Shown here piece by piece: positions 58,805 through 64,000 of a stretch of DNA of 64,000 nucleotides (positions within the stretch are counted from its first letter, which is position 1; the number at the start of each line of letters is the position of its first letter). The stretch is from Cannabis sativa (Eukaryota; Streptophyta; Magnoliopsida; Rosales; Cannabaceae). The stretch lies in NCBI RefSeq assembly GCF_029168945.1, contig NC_083602.1:49847442-49911441 (forward strand), written 5' to 3'. The notes beneath the pieces are model-generated. The model saw only the letters and a list, made by a program, of their open reading frames with translations, did no database searches and had not been told where the DNA came from. The translations under genes and the position numbers were made by a program.

Positions 58805-61048
58805 TAAATAGAAATCAAGTAAGGTTCAACACAAAATCTCATTCAGAAATTATTAGCACATAGCAAGTAGGAATGACAAGTGAAAGTACTAAAACATACA
58901 ATCCTAAATAATTTCCAAGGTCTTCAACAAACTGATATCAGTGACCCGTTTAGGCGAGAGTCAAAGATACCATTCATTGAATAGAGTTGTCAACTCATCT
59001 AAAATGATAAACATTCTAGCAACCTTTTATTCGATCAAGATCAGAATCCAGCTTTGTCCCATTTAGGGGAGAGTCAAGGCTATTCTATCTTATGAGCTTC
59101 TAGCATTGTTTCATACTTTTGTAAGTCTTACTAATAGTCGCCACCACTAAGGTGATCCATACTAAAAATAAAACACTTACAAATAATACTTATCTTTCGA
59201 GATTCTACGGCGTTAAATTGCTAATGAACGTTCCTCCTTAGGGAGGATTACTCACTAAAACAAGAACTATGTAGAACCAACAATGGAGATTGAATATCCT
59301 AATAATAAAGCTCATTATTCAAAATGTATTTTCTTCTAATATTTATTTAAATCTATTTATTTTAAAATATATTTATTTAATTAAAATTTCCAATTTAGAA
59401 TAAAATTCTAAATATAAATTTTAATTTAATATTTATAAAATTATACTTAAATGGATATGAAAATAAAATGAATTATTTCCATCTTAGTAATAATTTTTCA
59501 ATAAATATTTAGAAAATTATTCAATTTAAGTTGTATCAAAATTAATTGAAATTAATTTACAACTCAAATTTAATTTTCTATAAATATATATTGTATTTCA
59601 AAATTAATGTATTTAAAATAAATACAATTTTCGAAAATGCTCTAAAATAAAATAAAATAAATCTTGAAAAATTATTCTAATTTTAACACAAATATAATTT
59701 TCCTATTTAATTAAATATTTAAGAAAATTATCAAATATTTAAGTATCATGATTAAAATCAACCCAAATATTAATTTTCTACTTAATTAAATATAACTAGA
59801 AAAATACTTCAAGCAAACAGATAATAACTATCTAGACTATCATTGACTAATTAATTTATTTTCTAATTATAATATATTTTAGTTCATTTATTTTAATTAA
59901 TCATTTAAATGAAAAATATAATGATTTAAGTTGGTCTAAAATTAAAATAATTAATTTTCAAATTTAATCTATTTTTCAAGAAAAATTTAAAATTTTCTGC
60001 ATTTAAATAAAAAATGCAATTTCGAAAAAAAAAGATTAATAATATAAAAATAAAATATATTTTGAAATTTATTCAAATTTAAGTTGTTCTGAAATTAATA
60101 TTTAAGTATCAAGAATGAAATCAACTTAAATATTTAATTTTTAATTTAATTAAATGTATTAAATATAAGAATTAAATAATCAAGTATAAAATAATCTTGA
60201 TTATTAATTCTAATTTAATACTAGGAAAAATATTTTTAATTAAGTTGATCCAAAACTAATTAATAAATAATTAATTTTCAATTTAAAATATTTTCCTTAT
60301 TAAATATTAGAAAATATAACTAGTCACTAGAAATTACTATCTAGAATATATTTCAACTAACTAAGTGTTTTTCTAAAATTAACTTTAAAATATTCAATGA
60401 AAAATAAATTTACATATTTTAAAAGTTAATTATGTTGCTAATTCAATTTTAATTAGGTTAGACTAATATAATTAACGTAATACAATTATTTAAATAAGGC
60501 AAATGAGCCTTCACAATTGGGGTGGTTCATGTGAGGGAGGGCTGGGTTCAGTATGTCATACCCACTACAATGGGGGATAAGTTGAGGAATACCTCTTTTT
60601 TTGTAGCAATTAATCAAAAATACATTCATATTATATTTCACTAAAATTTACCCACTTTTATGAGTGGATTCCCTAATATACCACTACCCTACACTTAAGT
60701 GTAGCACATGATTTATATTAATCTAAGGGGTATAATAGGGACATCATTTATAAAGTGTGTATATTTTAAAGAATATGAAAAATGAAGGTAAAAATGAAAA
60801 CAAATAAAGTAAAGTGGGTATACAATGTAATTTCCACCTACAATGGCCCCCTAACTCTCACACAAGGCCTAAAGGAGAGAAATTCAACCATTAAATAAAT
60901 AATTGTTATTAATTGAATAAGCCCAATTCTAATTGGGCCTAAATAAAATTGCCTAAGTGGAATTTTATTTTAGCAACCTAGTCCATTTAATTAATAAACT
61001 TAAATGGGCTTCCTATATGCATCTAAGCCCAAAAGCAAACATATAGGC
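58805..61048 (-). other. Copia family A 5' untranslated region (element 4)
   Basis: AT-rich leader homologous to 45738-47410 of element 3. Two copies of a CC(C/G)(A/T)TTTAGG.GAGAGTCAA motif lie at about 58946 and 59056. A 264-bp MITE interrupts it at 60574. Confidence 0.75.
60574..60837. mobile_element. MITE-like insertion with 9-bp TSD
   Basis: 264 bp present here but absent from the homologous place in element 3 (about 47192), where the empty site reads ACTTCTATGGCCC. Flanked by CTACAATGG on both sides (60565-60573 and 60838-60846). The ends GGGATAAGTTGAGGAATACC and, reversed, GTGGAAATTACATTGTATACC are only weakly inverted repeats. A 9-bp duplication suggests the Mutator superfamily. Non-coding. 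Confidence 0.72.
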
Positions 61049-63365
61049 TGTAACACCCTAACTAACATAGGCGTATTACGTGATTTTTAAACATAATGTG
61101 CAGCTCGTTGCTAATCAACGAGGTTTATGGAAAAACGTGATTATTTAAAATTTTTGCTTTTTAATTAAACTTATAAAATAATATTACAAAAGACTCGGGA
61201 TCCCGATTATAAAATCATTCACAAAAGTTTTAACTGTTTAACTGATACACAAAAGAAAAGTCATCTAACGACCAGTTACAAAAATCAGCCTTGCTGTCCC
61301 GAGGATCGTACGCTCCAGGCCTAACAGCCCCGACATGTACAATCTTCACAAGCTCGCTCACAGTCCATCAGCCTTAGCCTTGCCTTTACCTACACATAAA
61401 CGTAAAACTGTGAGTAGACAGACTCAGTAAGAAAAGCATAATAATACTCATACATAATTCTAACTGCCGTGTCCAAAACGATACTGAGTCCCGCTACTGC
61501 CGTGTCCAACACGCATCGAGCCACTTGCCATGTCCAACATGGTACTGAGTTCTGAACGTTCATAGGGACGGTACTATTGACACGTAACAACTCGATCGGT
61601 CGAGCCGGTCATACTCATTCGCCGGGTCATACTCCGGCTGTACCGACGTGTTACTATATCCTCCTCGATCGGTCGAACCGGTCATACTCGGCCATCGGTC
61701 ATACTCCACAATGTCTTGACGGGATACGTCAATGGTACGGAACCACCAACCAAGTGTCGACTCGATCGGTCAAACCGGTCATACTCCGCCGCCGGTCATA
61801 CTCCGGCCCGTACCGACGTGACAGGGTTGGATGGTTCGAAGCCAACATACATGACTAATGTAATCTAATAGGCTTCCTACATGCACGCTAAACATGTAAT
61901 CTACATATGCATACTGTTATACTAATCTTACCTGGATTCCGAATTCAGGTGTGCCGGTCAACCTGACTGGAACTTTAGCTGAGCGACGGATTAAAGGCTC
62001 CTAAACCATAAAAATCACAACACTATAAGTGACACGCTAAATCACTTCCCGAGGACTTAAACTAGGAACTAAAAGTTTCCCTATCGATAAAAAGCATGGC
62101 AATACCCCCTAAAACATAAAAACGAGGAAAAACACGGGTTCTGAAAATTCCCCAACCGGCAGACCGGTTGCCCAACCGGAATTCCGGTTCTGGGAATTTT
62201 CGAAGCCCATCCGGAATTCCGGATGCACAACCGGAATTCCGGTTCCTCGCAGGCAGCAACATCAAATTTTCATATCTCAACCAATTCAACCCCAAATTGA
62301 TTCAAACTTTCCAGACCTGCTCTATACCTTCCCTAGAACATATCCAAGGCATCAAAACAACCCAGAAACCTCAAACACGAAAAATGCCATTGGAGCTCAA
62401 GCTTTGAGTTCTAAACTCAAACTTGAGCAAAACCACCTAATCATGCATTCCACTAGCTTAATTCTACTTAAACTAGCATAAAATCACCTCTGAAAACTAT
62501 TAAAAACAACAGCAACATCACAGAAACAGATTCACTATATTTCTTCAAAAATCACATATTTTGCTTAGAAAAATCATGGCTTTAAACAAGGTACTATACA
62601 TGCATTTCTAATAGCTTAATTAACCTCAAAATAACATACATACATCCCAGAAATTAACCACAAAATCACAGCAGCAACCATATATCAAAATCATGCATGC
62701 ATTTCATCAATTTTACTTAAAATTCAAGAAAACACAAAGGAAAGCTACAAGAGATCAAACCTTGATTAGATTACACAACAAGAGGATGAAAATCACAAGA
62801 TTGAGCAGGAAAAATCCCAGCCCTTGCACAGCCACAACCAGCCGAAAAGAGAGAGAGGGAAAAGAAAGAGAAAGCTTTTCCAATTTTTTCTAATTTTTAA
62901 CTTAGTAATTTTTTTGGTAAAATGACATCAACTCACATTTCATAAACCTCATTTCAGCCAAAATAATCAATTAAAATAAACATTTATTCCATTTAATAAC
63001 TCACATAAGACAAAACACTAATGGGGCAAAAAGACCATTTTGCCCCTCCACCATAAAATCACATAAATCATACTAAAGGGGTATTTTTGGGAAATTCTAA
63101 ATTCCCGGCCATTCCCGACATTCCCAATGTCTAAAACCCGTCCCAAACTACTAACATACTAAGTTGTGATTTCTACTGAGCCAAATGCCGAGTTCCAAAA
63201 TACCGGGCACCGGAAATGCAAAATATGAAAACTACTGAATAACATAACCATGCATTTCTGAATTCCATAAATAACAGTATAATAAATTATTTAGATAGCT
63301 ATAAATAATTTCATAATTAATCATAAACAACTGCTAATTTCCAAATTAACTAAGCGGGCTTTACA
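61049..63365 (-). repeat. Tekay 3' LTR (second element)
   Basis: 2317 bp, about 80 bp longer than the other LTRs, mainly because the GACCGG-TCATACTCC minisatellite (about 61590-61815) has three units instead of two. The palindrome cluster (62150-62245) is intact. Confidence 0.9.
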
Positions 63366-63366
63366 A

Positions 63367-64000
63367 CTATCCCCCCCTTAAAAGGATTTCGTCCCCGAAA
63401 TCTAACCTGAAAAACTCTGGATATTGAGCTCTCATATCTGACTCTAGCTCCCAGGTGGCTTCCTCCACCTTGCTGTTTCTCCAGAGAACTTTGACCAATG
63501 CTATGGTCTTATTCCGAAGGACTTTATCCTTTCTATCCAGGATCTGCACTGGCTGTTCCTCATAAGTCATGTCTGGCTGTAACTCAAGACTCTCATAACT
63601 GAGTATATGAGAGGAATCTGAAACGTATTTTCTCAACATCGAGACATGGAATACGTTGTGAACTGCTGATAAAGTTGGAGGCAATGCTAACCGATATGCC
63701 ACTTGACCTATCTTCTCGAGAATCTCGAAAGGTCCTGTAAATCTAGGGCATAACTTGCCTCTTTTCCCGAAACGTTTAATCCCCTTCATCGGAGATACCC
63801 GTAAAAACACATGGTCCCCTACTTGGAACTCAACATCTTTGCATTTCGGATCTGCGTAACTCTTCTGTCTGCTCTGTGAGGCAAGCATTCTAGCTTTTAT
63901 CTTTTCTATTGCCTCATTGGTCCGCTGTACTGACTCAGGACCTAGGTATTTCCTCTCCCCGGTCTCATCCCAGTGGATAGGGGATCTACATTTCCTACCG
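63367..64000 (-). CDS. Tekay gag-pol C-terminal part (partial)
   Basis: Minus-strand frame open from the window edge to the TAG at 63367-63369, corresponding to about the last 210 residues of the protein at 7137-11825. It covers the end of the integrase ([15 protein letters not shown] region), the conserved [18 protein letters not shown] block and the chromodomain-like tail. The visible part has no stop or frameshift. It differs from the first copy at scattered residues (for example KCKDVEFQV against KRRDVEFRV), so it is a separate lineage member. Whether the rest is intact cannot be seen. Confidence 0.9.
   Translation of the reverse strand, partial: GRKCRSPIHWDETGERKYLGPESVQRTNEAIEKIKARMLASQSRQKSYADPKCKDVEFQVGDHVFLRVSPMKGIKRFGKRGKLCPRFTGPFEILEKIGQVAYRLALPPTLSAVHNVFHVSMLRKYVSDSSHILSYESLELQPDMTYEEQPVQILDRKDKVLRNKTIALVKVLWRNSKVEEATWELESDMRAQYPEFFRLDFGDEILLRGG

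Larger units (their letters stand above)
52219..61048 (-). mobile_element. Copia family A element 4 (partial, interrupted)
   Basis: Minus-strand copia element: 3' LTR 52219-55950 (split by a solo LTR), polypurine tract at about 55951-55966, pol remnant to about 57900, gag 57930-58804, and 5' untranslated region to 61048. There the second Tekay element inserted. The 5' LTR is outside the window. The short distance between 3' LTR and gag shows that most of pol is deleted. Confidence 0.85.
61049..64000 (-). mobile_element. Second Tekay-type gypsy element (partial, runs off window)
   Basis: Reverse-strand Tekay element: 3' LTR 61049-63365, polypurine tract 63370-63379, and the C-terminal part of pol to the window edge. 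It inserted into the 5' leader of copia element 4, between GGCT and the continuation seen at about 47426 in element 3. The left flank is TAGGC, so TAGGC is expected as TSD on the far side. Confidence 0.9.

Overview
The window is nuclear DNA of a flowering plant, most likely a eudicot. The evidence is an AT-rich background, split genes with GT-AG introns, and plant-type LTR retrotransposons of the Ty3/gypsy (Tekay, Tat and Athila-like) and Ty1/copia groups with plant tRNA-iMet and tRNA-Asp primer sites. A Helitron and several MITEs are also present. Nothing bacterial, organellar or viral was seen. The species cannot be told from this sequence alone.

Layout. 1-3985: 3' end and LTR of a copia element (family A), abutting a truncated LTR of the same family in reverse. 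3990-14449: a gypsy-like LTR split by a complete, apparently young Tekay-type gypsy element (4619-14070, TSD TCCTT, intact 1562-residue gag-pol). 14450-15990: AT-rich DNA with a MITE-like repeat, a possible last exon of an unidentified host gene, and a good TATA box. 15993-18780: a Tourist-like MITE (TSD TAA) carrying a reverse-strand Tekay solo LTR (TSD ATTTT). 18877-32334: the one well-supported host gene, three exons coding about 158 residues, probably a plastid-targeted single-pass membrane protein. Its second intron is about 12.4 kb and holds a decayed Tork-like copia element, a fold-back MULE-type MITE (10-bp TSD) and a non-autonomous Helitron. 32535-41032: a mosaic of copia LTR, Tat-type gypsy and Athila-like gypsy fragments. 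41033-61048: three family A copia elements nested with each other, a further gypsy LTR fragment, a family A solo LTR (TSD GGCTT) and a 264-bp MITE. 61049-64000: 3' LTR and pol end of a second Tekay element on the minus strand, running off the window.

How it fits together. Apart from the host gene and one possible exon, almost everything is nested transposon sequence, and several insertions can be ordered by target-site duplications. The most biologically interesting point is the host gene. Its presumed TATA box (15960) and its start codon (18877) are now 2.9 kb apart because a MITE, and later a Tekay LTR, inserted in what was about 118 bp of promoter-proximal and 5' UTR sequence. No clearly novel biological system was found. 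The most unusual signals are this promoter interruption, a cluster of CAG/CTG-context differences and damaged palindromes between the two LTRs of the young Tekay element, and hairpin-forming tandem units inside that LTR.
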